Of a stretch of DNA of 64,000 nt, positions 26,688 through 35,649 are shown one piece after another; positions within the stretch are counted from its first letter, which is position 1, and every line of letters starts with the position of its first letter. The stretch spans positions 620,001 to 684,000 of the forward strand of contig CAWDBV010000002.1 in the NCBI GenBank assembly GCA_963800705.1, written 5' to 3'. The translations under genes were made by a program, and so were the position numbers. This stretch comes from CAWDBV01 sp963800705. GTDB lineage: Bacteria; Actinomycetota; Thermoleophilia; Solirubrobacterales; 70-9. The notes beneath the pieces are model-generated. The model searched no databases. It was not told the DNA's origin and was given only the letters and a program-made list of their open reading frames with translations.

Positions 26688-27116
26688 GTGCGCTACCTCG
26701 TCGTGTTCGGAATCTTCCTGGCCTCGATCGGGGCCTGCCGGCGTGCGGGCCCGGTCTCGCCGATCGCGGCCGTGACGCCGCCTGCGGCGACGCACGCGAC
26801 GACGGAGGAAACGTGTCGGAGCTGCCGCGGGATCTGGGCGGTCCACGGGCTCGACGAAGCGGCGTCCTGCAACTGCCGGACGACCGACGCGGGCAAGCTT
26901 TGCCGGGACGGCGCCGACTGCCAGGGAATGTGCCTGGCGGCGGAGCGCCCCGAGACGGAGGCGGTGGTGACCGGTCCCCCCGCGCGCGGTTTTTTCATCG
27001 GCCGCTGCTCGGAGCTGATGGTCGTCCTCGGCTGTAACCGCATCATCGAGCGGGGCGCCACCGCCCGCGGTCCCGTTCTCCTCGCCGAGCCGCCGCCCAT
27101 CATCTGTCAGGACTGA
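26688..27116 (+). CDS. Cys-rich lipoprotein, hypothetical
   Basis: Predicted 142 aa from GTG 26688. A lipoprotein signal ends at LASIGAC. The mature part carries about ten Cys, including CRSCRGIW, CNCRTT and CRDGADCQGMC, suggesting a disulfide-knotted extracellular domain; the order Cys-Arg-x-Gly-x-Asp-Cys recalls myxobacterial Cys-rich repeats. It is divergently transcribed from the metalloprotease and convergent with the DUF1552 gene. Function unknown. Confidence 0.6.
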   Translation: MRYLVVFGIFLASIGACRRAGPVSPIAAVTPPAATHATTEETCRSCRGIWAVHGLDEAASCNCRTTDAGKLCRDGADCQGMCLAAERPETEAVVTGPPARGFFIGRCSELMVVLGCNRIIERGATARGPVLLAEPPPIICQD

Positions 27117-27119
27117 GCG

Positions 27120-28508
27120 CTAGGCCTCGATGGCGCTCAGCCCGCTGGTGGCACGGCCACCGGCGGCGCCCACCTCGGCGGGGCCGAGACCGACAGAACG
27201 GAGCAGGCTGAGCAGCACGGTGCTCGGGTTGCCGCCTACCTCGCGGTGGTGCACGCCCGGGTACTTGAAAAAGCCGCCCGCCCGGCCGGCCACCAGGATC
27301 GGGTAGTCCCGGAGGGAGTGGGACTTTCCCTCCGAGCAGTCGCTGGTAGCCAGGATGGCGCAGCTGTCGAGCAGATTGCCGGGGCCCTCCGGCGTGTCCT
27401 TCAGCTTCTGCAGGAGGATCGCGAGCATCCTCATGGTGAAGACGGTGGTGGCCTGGATCTGGGGCTGGTCGCCCGGTTCATCATGGGTCAGCTGGTGGTG
27501 GCCGCGGCGGACCCCGGCCGGCCAGAACACCGTGCCGCCGATGCTGCCGGTGAACAGCACGGAGAAGACCCGGGTCTGGTCACAGGCCAGCGCCAGGGCC
27601 GCCAGGTCGCTCATGGCGGTGGTGATCGGCTCGAGCTGCTCGCCCTGGGGCGTGTTGGGGAAGGTCCCGGGGTCGGCGCCCGCCGCGCAGCCACCGCGGC
27701 TGGGTCCTTCCCCAGCCGGCATCGACTCGGGCGCTTGCAGCCGGCGCTCGATCGCCCGCACGTTCTCGAAGTGCTGGTCCAGCCGCCCCCTGTCGGTCTT
27801 GCCGACCCGCAGCTTCATGCGTTCGAGGTCCTGGACGATGACGTCCAGCACGCTTCGCCGCATGGCCGTCGCCTTCTGCAACGCCGAAGGCCCCGCCATC
27901 GGATCGCCTGCCAGGGGCGGCGGCGGCGGGTTGCCACCGAACAGGCGGGTGAAGACCGCTCGCGGCTCGAAGCTGGGTGGATTTCCACTGTTGGCTCCGT
28001 TGTGCGAGAGGACCTGGGGCGTCACCCCCTCGTCCTTGCGCACCCGACGGGAGATTCCCAGCTCCAGGGACTTGAACCGCGTCGACTTGCCCAGCTCGGC
28101 CGCGGCGATCTGGTCGATGCTCGGCTTGCTGAAGGTGGATCGGTAGGTGGCCGATCCCCTGGGCTGCACGACGACCGGCGCGCCCGAGAGGATCCCGATG
28201 GTCCCGGTGTGGTGGACCCGGGCCCTCGGGATCTTCATGTCCATACCCGAAACGACGTTGAGGTACTCCTTGACCGGTGCCAGCGGCAGCAGGGAGGGCG
28301 TCGGCTCCCAGGTCGGCGACGTGGTCGGGGTCCAGAACTTCAGCCGCACGCCGTTGCCCCAGAAGAAAATACCCAGTCGGCGGGGGATGGCTGCCCCGGT
28401 CTGGGCATAGGCGGTGCCGTTTGCATTCAGCATCGCTTCCAGGGTGGGCAGCCCCACCGAGACCGCGGACCCCGCGAACAGGCCCCGCAGGACGGTCCGT
28501 CGGTTCAT
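27120..28508 (-). CDS. DUF1552 protein with twin-arginine signal
   Basis: Predicted 462 aa from ATG 28508, preceded by CAGGAG. The N-terminus MNRRTVLRGLFAGSAVSVGL is a twin-arginine signal, implying export in folded state, often with a cofactor. The rest is a DUF1552 domain (RLGIFFWGNGVRLKFWTP near the N-terminus, then VHHTGTIGILSG, NVRAIERRL and a C-terminal GGRAGGFFKYPG). Such proteins accompany DUF1592-type proteins in myxobacteria and planctomycetes; the function is unknown. The partner gene is immediately upstream on the same strand. Confidence 0.85.
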   Translation of the reverse strand: MNRRTVLRGLFAGSAVSVGLPTLEAMLNANGTAYAQTGAAIPRRLGIFFWGNGVRLKFWTPTTSPTWEPTPSLLPLAPVKEYLNVVSGMDMKIPRARVHHTGTIGILSGAPVVVQPRGSATYRSTFSKPSIDQIAAAELGKSTRFKSLELGISRRVRKDEGVTPQVLSHNGANSGNPPSFEPRAVFTRLFGGNPPPPPLAGDPMAGPSALQKATAMRRSVLDVIVQDLERMKLRVGKTDRGRLDQHFENVRAIERRLQAPESMPAGEGPSRGGCAAGADPGTFPNTPQGEQLEPITTAMSDLAALALACDQTRVFSVLFTGSIGGTVFWPAGVRRGHHQLTHDEPGDQPQIQATTVFTMRMLAILLQKLKDTPEGPGNLLDSCAILATSDCSEGKSHSLRDYPILVAGRAGGFFKYPGVHHREVGGNPSTVLLSLLRSVGLGPAEVGAAGGRATSGLSAIEA

Positions 28509-28534
28509 CCTGGTTCTCCTGGTCATGACGGCCT

Positions 28535-30256
28535 CTACGGATTTTCTCCCGACAGCCGAAAGCCGTCGGACTCGACAAGCCCGAACAGGAGCGTGCGGAA
28601 CCGGTCGGCGCCGTCCATGTTGGCCGCCAGCTGCTCGACGAGCGCCTCCTCGCCCTCCGTCTCCACCCGACCGAGCGCGTACCTCCAGAGCCCGCGCACC
28701 AGGCATTCCTGGACGTCCGGGTGCCGGCGCAAGATCGCGGCCAGCTCGGCCGGCCCGGCGAACGCCTGGCCGTCGAGCTCACCCGCGGCATCGATCCGCT
28801 TGCCCGCCTCGGTGGTCCGGACCTTTCCGATGGCGTCGAAGTTCTCGAAGGCGAGGCCCAGCGGATCCATCATGGCGTGGCAGGCGACGCAGGCCGGGGC
28901 GTTGTGGGCCTCCAGCTTCTCCCGCATCGTGCGGGGGGGCGCCCCGGGCCGCTCCGGCGGCAGGGTGGTGTCCACGTCGGCCGGCGGCTCCGGGATCTCG
29001 TGACAGAGCAGCACCTCGCGCACGAACTTGCCGCGCCGGCTGGGCGAGGTGGTCTGCTCGTGCGCATTGGGAGCCAGGAAGGCCGCCTGGCCGAGCAGGC
29101 CCAGGCGCAAGCTCCCCTCTGGCAAGGCCAGCCGCTCGAACCCGGTCCCTGTCGGCGGCGGCACTCCGTACAGCAGCGCGAGCTCGCGGTTGACGAAGGT
29201 CGTGCGGGTGTCGAAGACCCGCCGGTAGTCGCCCTCCGGCCCCCAGATGATCTCTTCCACGAAACGCAGCGTCTCTTCCCGCATGGAAGGTCCCAGGGTG
29301 GGGGTCACCGCCGGGAAGTCCGCGGGGCTCTGCTCGAGATCGTCCAGGGCCTCGAGGCGTAGAAGCTCGTACAGGAAGTCGCGCGCCGCGGTTCGGCCGC
29401 GCGGCGAATCGAGCAGGCGCTCGGCATGCTGGCGCAGGCCGCCCGGCTTGCTGAGCGTCCCGGCGGCAGCGGCGTCCAGCAGCGCGCTGTCCGGGGTGGT
29501 GCTCGCCAGGAAGAACGACAGCCGGCTCGCCAGCTCCCAGTCGTCGAAGGCGCGCCGACCGGAGGCCGGGTCCAGCCTCCCGACCTCGACCCGATACAGG
29601 AAGTTCGGCGATTGCAGGATCGCCGAAAGGGCGTAGGTGAGACCCTGCCAGAAATCGCCGAACAGCTCCGCACCCTGCCGGGCGAGGCCCAGGTAGGGCG
29701 TGATCTCCTCGGGGACCAGCGGCCGGCGCCAGGCCCGGCGGCCAAAGCTGGTGATGAAGCTGCGCGCGCAGGGCTCATCCCAGGCAGCCTCTGGCGTACA
29801 CGAGACAAGCTGCGCGCGCCGCTCGGAGTTTCCCAGCGCTTGCGTGGCGACGCCCAGCGCCGCGGTCTCGAGCTTCTCGGTGACCGTCTCGGACAGGGTG
29901 GTCAGCGACGCGCCAATCGCTGCGAAGCCCGACAGCACGGTGTCCAGCTCGAGCCCGGCTGGAAGCGTGATGCCCGGGCCCAGCAGGTCCTGGATCGCGT
30001 GCTCGTACTGGGTGCGCGTCAAGCGTCGCAGCGCCGCGGGACCCGGTCGAAACGACCCTCCCGGCCCTCCCGGTGCCGTGGCGGGCGACCTGGCGGGGTC
30101 GGGGGGGGCCATCTCCGGATCCCGGTGCGGTGGCCCCTCACCGTCGGCACCTGACGCTCCCCCGGGAGGCCCGACGGCACCGACACAAGCCGCTGCCGAC
30201 AGGAGCGCCACGAGCGCGGCGGCCCGCGCCAACAACTCTGGCTCGCGAAGTTGCAT
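28535..30256 (-). CDS. DUF1587/1595/1592/1588/1585 lipoprotein with CxxCH motif
   Basis: Predicted 573 aa from ATG 30256, lipobox LLSAAAC. Domain order by sequence character: DUF1587 (RRLTRTQYEHAIQDLLG, about 80-145), DUF1595 (FGRRAWRRPLVPEE, about 150-220), DUF1592 (about 230-360), DUF1588 (NAHEQTTSPSRRGKFVREVL, about 370-480) and DUF1585 (about 490-570). Inside DUF1588 the motif CVACHAMMDPLG contains CxxCH, the usual haem-c attachment site, so it may be a c-type cytochrome-like protein. It probably forms an exported two-gene unit with the DUF1552 protein (26-bp gap). Confidence 0.85.
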   Translation of the reverse strand: MQLREPELLARAAALVALLSAAACVGAVGPPGGASGADGEGPPHRDPEMAPPDPARSPATAPGGPGGSFRPGPAALRRLTRTQYEHAIQDLLGPGITLPAGLELDTVLSGFAAIGASLTTLSETVTEKLETAALGVATQALGNSERRAQLVSCTPEAAWDEPCARSFITSFGRRAWRRPLVPEEITPYLGLARQGAELFGDFWQGLTYALSAILQSPNFLYRVEVGRLDPASGRRAFDDWELASRLSFFLASTTPDSALLDAAAAGTLSKPGGLRQHAERLLDSPRGRTAARDFLYELLRLEALDDLEQSPADFPAVTPTLGPSMREETLRFVEEIIWGPEGDYRRVFDTRTTFVNRELALLYGVPPPTGTGFERLALPEGSLRLGLLGQAAFLAPNAHEQTTSPSRRGKFVREVLLCHEIPEPPADVDTTLPPERPGAPPRTMREKLEAHNAPACVACHAMMDPLGLAFENFDAIGKVRTTEAGKRIDAAGELDGQAFAGPAELAAILRRHPDVQECLVRGLWRYALGRVETEGEEALVEQLAANMDGADRFRTLLFGLVESDGFRLSGENP

Positions 30257-30313
30257 GTTCGACCAGCTAGGTAACGCCACCGCCCGCTGAAGCGTTCGCG
30301 CCAATCGGTCGGG

Positions 30314-32818
30314 TCAGTGACGCAGGCTCGCTCGTGCTGGCTTCAGACGGATGCCGAGAGGGGGGGCACCGGGACGAACGCCCCGGCGCCAGACCCGGCC
30401 GTGCAAGGGATGATCGACCGCGAGCGCCCGCGTTCCCGCGGGCAGATCGCTGACCTCGAACCGCCCCGCAGCGTCCGAAAAGACGCGGACCTCGAAATCG
30501 TGGGCGCCTGTCTCGGCGTTGCGGAGGAACAAATCGACCGTGGCGCCCTCCACGGCCCGTCCAGCGCCGTCGGTGACGGTTCCTTCCACCCCGCCTTCGG
30601 GGCGAACGACCGTCAGCTGCACGCCCGTCCGCAGTTCGCCTTCGGCCAGGGTCAACATCAGCGGTCGCAGCCCCGAGGTCGGGCCCCGCGTCACCATGTG
30701 CCAGGTTCGCATGGGCCCGAGCGACACCTGCCCGGCGACGAGGGGGCCGATGGTGAATCGCCCGTCCTCACCGGACACAGCCACCGACGGCGACCCGAAG
30801 GTCTCGGTGTCCCGGGTCGCGATGGCCTGCACGGTGAAATCCCGGACCGAGGCGCCATCCGGATAGGTCACCCGTCCGGAGATCCAGGCGGGCGGACCCA
30901 GCTCGATCGAGACAGGCCGCGTTTCGCCGCGGCCCAGGTGCACCGGCCCGATCGAGGCCACCCCCCGCTGGTGCTGAACCACGATCCAGGTGTCGCCGGC
31001 GGGCAGATGATCCACCTCGAAGCGGCCTGCCTCGTCGCTGGTCAGGCGTCTGCGGGGCGCCGTTCCTGGCCGCGTGTCGTCGGTCGCCGGCGTTTCGACC
31101 GCCTGGGCCCGGGCGCCCACCTCGATGCGAGCTCCCGCGACGGGAGCGCCGCCAACGTCGCGAACCTGCCCCGTCAACACCGAGGCAGGCGCCAGCCAGG
31201 TGTCCACACGTCTGTCCGCGCCGGCGGCCCAGTCCGCAACCGGAACCGACCGGCGGATGTGACGGGGGGCCACGAATTCGATGGCGAGCCCGCAGGGCGG
31301 CAGCCCCTCGAGGCGATAACCGCCGTCCGGCGCCGTCGTGGTCGTGGCCTGGAAGCCTCGACAGACCGGCAGGTCGCTCACCGCCCGCACGGTCACCTTC
31401 ACCCCGCCGAGCCCCGAGCCGTCGGTCGCGGCCTCGCCCCGGACCCGCCCCTGAATCGCGGCTGTTGGAGCCAGCGCGATGAGGACGGTCGCGCTTTCAC
31501 CCGGCCGCGCCTGGACCGGCTCGGACACACCGTAAAGCCCGCCTCGACGGGCGGAGACCCGGTACCCGCCGGCGTCGACGGTCAGGCTGAACGCGCCCGC
31601 ACCGTCGACCTGAGCCGTCAGCCCGGAGACCTGGCGACAGCTCGCCGTCACCAGGCCGCCTGGCAAAGGCTGTCCGGTCGCCCGCTCCACCACGCGACCG
31701 GCGAGCTGCGCCCTCAGATGCAGCCGGAGGTCGACCTGACGCGCGCCTCGCAAATCGACCCAGCTCAAGCCCCTGGCGTAACCGGGGCTGGTGGCCTTCA
31801 GGACGTAGCGTCCCGCCGGCAAGGCGATTTCATATCGACCGCGTTCGTCCGCCCGCACCTGACGCGCGGGCTGGTCCCGCCGATGCGGAGACCATGCGGA
31901 GACCGTGGCGGCGGAGAGACCATGGCCGTGGGTGTCGAGGACCCGACCGGTGACGGCCGTGCTCGGGTCGCCCTCGAGCGCCCCCTTCGGTGCCCGCACC
32001 CGCTCGTCGCGCTGGGAGCTGGTCTCCCCATCGAGCAGAGTTGCCGGCAGGAACACCGGCGCCCGCAAGACGCCAGACGCTGGCTCCGATCGGAGGGCGC
32101 GCGCCGGCTCGGCCGGTGTGGCCCCGCGAAGAACGGCCACCATGAGCAACGGAAGAACCAGCAGGGCTCCGACGAGCAGGGCCTGGCCCGAGCGCGTTCC
32201 GGCCGCCAACGTCAGCCCTCCCGGACGACCCGGGAGGCGCTGGCCATCCGCTGGTACCAGCCGCAGGTGGGCCGGGGCGAGCGGCACCACGAGTCGCGCC
32301 CAGCGCTCGCGTTCGTGTAGCTCATCGCGCAGGGCCTCGCGCAGGCAATCGAGCCCTACCTTGATCCGGCGCCGGACCGTGCCCGCCGGCACCTGCAGGA
32401 TCCGAGCGATCTGCGCTGCCGACAGATCATCGACGTAGCGATGAACCACAGCCTGGCGGTAGGGCTCGCGCAGGGTCAGGATCTGCTCGGCCAGACGTCG
32501 CTGCAGCTGGGTGCGGATGGTCAGCTCTTCCGGGGTATCGGACGACACGCCCTCCGCCGCCAGGGACAGCGCGGTCTCGCGCGCCTGCCGCCGCCGGTCG
32601 CTGCGGTACCCGCTGCGCACGAGGTTCGTGACCACCGTTCGCAACCAGGCGCGCAAGGCCGATCCGTGGGCGGGGGGACGCCGGATCGAGGTCAACCAGA
32701 CGTCCTGCGCGACGTCTTCGGCGAGGTCGCCGTCCACCAGGTCGGCCGCGATGCGCTTGACCCATCTGGCGTGCGCCAGAAGGTCTCCGACCTGCTTTGG
32801 AGTGCCGCGAGCAGTCAC
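30314..32818 (-). CDS. ECF sigma factor fused through a membrane helix to carboxypeptidase-regulatory-like repeats
   Basis: Predicted 834-aa protein without interruption. Residues about 10-80 are sigma region 2 (DGDLAEDVAQDVWLTSIR, ALRAWLRTVVTNLVRSGYR) and 104-166 region 4 (LREPYRQAVVHRYVDDLSAA, PAGTVRRRIKVGLDCLREAL). After a linker comes one hydrophobic helix (211-231, LLVGALLVLPLLMVAVL). Residues 287-834 hold about six CarboxypepD_reg/transthyretin-like beta-sandwich repeats, each starting like TAVTGRVLDTHGHGLSAATV and closing with GRYEIALPAGRYVL. The sigma part would be cytoplasmic and the repeats periplasmic. No separate anti-sigma gene is adjacent, so the outer part may do the sensing. 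Confidence 0.85.
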   Translation of the reverse strand: MTARGTPKQVGDLLAHARWVKRIAADLVDGDLAEDVAQDVWLTSIRRPPAHGSALRAWLRTVVTNLVRSGYRSDRRRQARETALSLAAEGVSSDTPEELTIRTQLQRRLAEQILTLREPYRQAVVHRYVDDLSAAQIARILQVPAGTVRRRIKVGLDCLREALRDELHERERWARLVVPLAPAHLRLVPADGQRLPGRPGGLTLAAGTRSGQALLVGALLVLPLLMVAVLRGATPAEPARALRSEPASGVLRAPVFLPATLLDGETSSQRDERVRAPKGALEGDPSTAVTGRVLDTHGHGLSAATVSAWSPHRRDQPARQVRADERGRYEIALPAGRYVLKATSPGYARGLSWVDLRGARQVDLRLHLRAQLAGRVVERATGQPLPGGLVTASCRQVSGLTAQVDGAGAFSLTVDAGGYRVSARRGGLYGVSEPVQARPGESATVLIALAPTAAIQGRVRGEAATDGSGLGGVKVTVRAVSDLPVCRGFQATTTTAPDGGYRLEGLPPCGLAIEFVAPRHIRRSVPVADWAAGADRRVDTWLAPASVLTGQVRDVGGAPVAGARIEVGARAQAVETPATDDTRPGTAPRRRLTSDEAGRFEVDHLPAGDTWIVVQHQRGVASIGPVHLGRGETRPVSIELGPPAWISGRVTYPDGASVRDFTVQAIATRDTETFGSPSVAVSGEDGRFTIGPLVAGQVSLGPMRTWHMVTRGPTSGLRPLMLTLAEGELRTGVQLTVVRPEGGVEGTVTDGAGRAVEGATVDLFLRNAETGAHDFEVRVFSDAAGRFEVSDLPAGTRALAVDHPLHGRVWRRGVRPGAPPLGIRLKPARASLRH

Positions 32819-33079
32819 GACGTCTCATCATTTAATGCCGCCGGCGGCCCTCCTGTTCGCGGATTTCGCCCGCACGCTGAGAGTCGACCGTTCCTGGCTG
32901 CCGTCTTCAGGAGGTCTCCTCGACTCCTGACCCGGCGTGACTGGCACCCAGTCCCAGTACCCGGCTTGATGGTCGCTCGGGTCCGTCTTTCCCGCAAACC
33001 GGCCGCTCGCGCCATCCTCGCGCCGAGAACGGACCGATGGTCGTGCAGAAGGTGCGAAGGCGCGCCGCTGGAGGTCACG

Positions 33080-33547
33080 ATGAAGCACGTACAGGGAGCA
33101 TTGGCAGTGGGGCTGGCGATCTTGGTGGCGGCAGCCGGAGGCATCGGCTGCGAGGACGAGGACAACCTGCCTCAAGTGACCATCACCAGCCCGAACGCTG
33201 GGTCAACCCACACGCTGGGCGAGAGCATGCGCTTGCAGGTGTCGTTCCAGACCGACGACTTCGAGATCGAACAGGACTGCGGAGAAGAGCGCTATTGCGG
33301 CAGGGCCTACCTCAACATCGACGGCGGGGCTTGCAATCAGCCGGGGCAGGATTACAACAACATCCTGCTGGACGCGGACATCAACGAGACCCGCTTCATG
33401 GACGCGCAGTTCGACCTGTGCCCGGCGGCTTCGCGGACCGGTAGCCACTCCATCACCATCTCGTTGCGCTACAACGACGGAACGGAGGTGCTGGGCGAGG
33501 CCGGGGTTCCGGTCTCGGCCACGATCACGCTGCAGATGACGCCATGA
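33080..33547 (+). CDS. Lipoprotein with Ig-like beta domain, hypothetical
   Basis: Predicted 155 aa from ATG 33080, preceded by GGAGGT. The signal ends with GGIGCEDEDN (lipobox, Asp at +3). The mature part VTITSPNAGSTHTLGESMRL is the start of an Ig-like/PKD-like beta-sandwich; four further Cys (DCGEERYCG, GACNQ, DLCPA) likely form disulfides. It is divergent from the membrane sigma fusion across a 260-bp gap holding both promoters, so it is a plausible regulatory target; this is inference only. Confidence 0.65.
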   Translation: MKHVQGALAVGLAILVAAAGGIGCEDEDNLPQVTITSPNAGSTHTLGESMRLQVSFQTDDFEIEQDCGEERYCGRAYLNIDGGACNQPGQDYNNILLDADINETRFMDAQFDLCPAASRTGSHSITISLRYNDGTEVLGEAGVPVSATITLQMTP

Positions 33548-33606
33548 TCAGGACGCCTTCGCCGTCGCTTCGATGCGACGTCGAGCCCGGTAGAGTCGGT
33601 TGCAGG

Positions 33607-34812
33607 TCAGCGAGGCGGATCCTGCGCGCGAGCCAGGCCCAGGGCTTCGACGACCTCGGCGCCGGCGTGACCGTCGGGGATCATCCGGTTGCGGCGCTGG
33701 AAGGCGCGGATGGCTTTGCGGGTGGCGGCGCCGGGAACGCCATCGGGGTGTCCGGCGCGAAAGCCCCGCTGGTTGAGGCGCTCCTGCAGCGCCTGCACCG
33801 TCTCTCGCGTCAGCCCCGGCTGGTCCTCCGGAGGCGGGCGGCTGAGTGGGCCCGCGCCGTCGATCCGGTCGGCCAGGTGGCCGACCGCCAGGGAGAAGAA
33901 GGTGGCGTTGTTCCAGCGCATGAGGACGTTGAAGTTCCGGTGCACCAGGAAGGCGGGGCCCCGGTGTCCGGCGGGAAGGACCAGGGCGGCGTCGAGCCCG
34001 CCCGCCGGCAGGGGGCTCCCGTCCACCCGACTCACCCCCAGGCGCCGCCAGACCGCCAGCGGCCGCGGCCCCGTCTCGTCGGTCAGCTGGTGGGGGAACC
34101 GCTCGGGGAGCCGCACCTCGCGTCCCCAGGGGATCCCGGCCTGCCAGCCCAGGCCGCGCAGGAAGTTTGCCGCCGAGGCCAGGGCATCGGGCAGGTCCCA
34201 GAGGTCCTTGCGCCCGTCCCGGTCGAAGTCCACGGCGTGGCGAAGGAAGATCGCGGGCATGAACTGGAAGTACCCCATGGCCCCCGCCCAGGACCCGCTC
34301 ATGCGTTCGAGCGGAACCAGACCGTCATCGACGATACGGAGCGCCGCCAGCAGCTGGCGGCCGAACCTGTCGCCGCGCCTCCGATCGCAGGCCAGGGTGG
34401 CCAGCGAATCGAGCACGGGCTTGTCGCCCACGTAGCGGCCGAAGCTCGTCTCGATACCCCACAGCGCCAGCAGGTACTGTCCTGGCACGCCGTATCCGGC
34501 GGCGACGCGGTCGAGCAGGGCGCGGTGCTCGCTGGCCAGCGCCCGGGCCTTCTCGATCTTGGCCTCGGTCACGCGCCGATTGAGGTACCCGGCGAAGGTC
34601 GCGATGACCTCGGGCTGCCGGCGATCGAGCTCGATCACCTGCTCGCGCGGAACCACCTTTGCGAGGGCCTCCTCCACCACCCGGCCCGAGATCCCCGCGC
34701 CCCGGGCCCCGCGCTTCAACGCCGTCAGGCAGGTGGCGAACCCGGGCTCGACCACAGCCTCCGCGACCCCGTTCCCAGGTGCCACGACCAGCACCGCAAG
34801 CAGCGGCGCCAT
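33607..34812 (-). CDS. Lytic murein transglycosylase (MltB-like) with peptidoglycan-binding domain
   Basis: Predicted 401 aa; ATG 34812 gives a signal peptide (APLLAVLVVAPGNGVAEAV). The SLT_2 domain (about 25-310) carries the catalytic Glu in LALWGIETSFGRY and the motif GAMGYFQFMPA. A C-terminal PG_binding_1 domain (about 325-390, LQERLNQRGFRAGHPDG) follows. It cleaves peptidoglycan glycan strands to form anhydro-muropeptides in the periplasm. A longer TTG start at 34830 is possible but less likely. Confidence 0.9.
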   Translation of the reverse strand: MAPLLAVLVVAPGNGVAEAVVEPGFATCLTALKRGARGAGISGRVVEEALAKVVPREQVIELDRRQPEVIATFAGYLNRRVTEAKIEKARALASEHRALLDRVAAGYGVPGQYLLALWGIETSFGRYVGDKPVLDSLATLACDRRRGDRFGRQLLAALRIVDDGLVPLERMSGSWAGAMGYFQFMPAIFLRHAVDFDRDGRKDLWDLPDALASAANFLRGLGWQAGIPWGREVRLPERFPHQLTDETGPRPLAVWRRLGVSRVDGSPLPAGGLDAALVLPAGHRGPAFLVHRNFNVLMRWNNATFFSLAVGHLADRIDGAGPLSRPPPEDQPGLTRETVQALQERLNQRGFRAGHPDGVPGAATRKAIRAFQRRNRMIPDGHAGAEVVEALGLARAQDPPR

Positions 34813-34948
34813 GACGGTTCGATTCCCCAAAGTGCGACCACGGGCAGAGTAACTAAAGTTATAGTTGTAATCAAGCCCGCCGGAGAGTCGACGTCACCGC
34901 ACGACCCGCTCGGCATCCCGAGGGTCACCTTGATCGGTTGCGGGCCGC

Positions 34949-34992
34949 TTGACTGGACGGCGTGCCGGTATATACTGATAGATACCAGGTGG
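34949..34992 (+). promoter_or_regulatory. vapBC promoter with overlapping operator-like palindrome
   Basis: TTGACT (34949-34954), 16-bp spacer, TATACT (34971-34976): a near-consensus housekeeping promoter. The imperfect palindrome GGTATATACTGATAGATACC (34967-34986) covers the -10 box, where VapBC complexes usually bind to repress themselves. AGGTGG (34987-34992) is the ribosome-binding site for ATG 34998. Confidence 0.65.
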
Positions 34993-34997
34993 CTGCC

Positions 34998-35249
34998 ATG
35001 TCGTCCGTCCCAAAAAATGCGCGGGCTAAGCTGTTCGAGAACGGCCGTTCGCAGGCGGTCCGGCTGCCCAAGGAGTTTCGCTTCGAAGGCGACCAGGTGA
35101 TGATCCGGAAGGAAGGCGACGCGGTCATCCTCGAACCGATCAAGCGGGAGACGTGGCCCCGGGGGTACTGGGAGCGTCTGCGCGAGATGCAGGTCGACTT
35201 CGAGGTGCAGCCCCTCCGCCCGGAGCTGGGTGAGCCGGACGTCGATTGA
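34998..35249 (+). CDS. vapB: VapB-type antitoxin (AbrB/MazE fold)
   Basis: Predicted 83 aa. The N-terminal half is a swapped-hairpin AbrB DNA-binding domain (KLFENGRSQAVRLPKEFRF, then GDQVMIRKEGDAVILEP); the C-terminal tail should wrap around the toxin. It neutralises the PIN-domain toxin encoded next and autoregulates the operon. ATG 34998 is chosen for its ribosome-binding site; an in-frame upstream start (34962) would overlap the promoter. Confidence 0.88.
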   Translation: MSSVPKNARAKLFENGRSQAVRLPKEFRFEGDQVMIRKEGDAVILEPIKRETWPRGYWERLREMQVDFEVQPLRPELGEPDVD

Positions 35250-35649
35250 CGTGAGCTTTCTGCTCGATACAAACGCGGTCATCAACCTGATGAAGCTGCG
35301 CGAGCCCCTTACCGCGCGGGTAAAGTCTACCGGGCCGGCCGCGCTCGCGGTCTCGACGATCACGCTGGCGGAGCTTTGGTACGGGGCCGCCCGCAGTCGG
35401 AGGCCGCAACAGAGCCGGCAGGAGCAGGATACCGCGCTCGAGCCGTTCCGGGTCCTGGACTTCGACGCCGCCGCCGCGGATCGTTATGCGGCGGCGCGGG
35501 CGCATCTGGCGGACCAAGGCCGCCCCATCGGCGACCGCGACCTGATGATCGCCGCGATCGCCATGGTGGCCCGGAAGACGGTGATCACCAGCAACGTCTC
35601 CGAGTTTACGCGCGTACCCGGGCTCAAGATCGAAGACTGGATGGCCTGA
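35230..35649 (+). CDS. vapC: VapC-type PIN-domain ribonuclease toxin
   Basis: Predicted 139 aa. PIN-domain acidic residues are visible: Asp in FLLDTNAVINLM, Glu in TLAELWYGAA, Asp in IGDRDLMIAAIA and a late Asn/Glu (TSNVSEFTRVPGL). It cleaves RNA when VapB is lost. GTG 35230 has a good GGAG site and overlaps vapB by 20 bp; GTG 35251 is an alternative giving 132 aa. Confidence 0.9.
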   Translation: MSRTSIDVSFLLDTNAVINLMKLREPLTARVKSTGPAALAVSTITLAELWYGAARSRRPQQSRQEQDTALEPFRVLDFDAAAADRYAAARAHLADQGRPIGDRDLMIAAIAMVARKTVITSNVSEFTRVPGLKIEDWMA

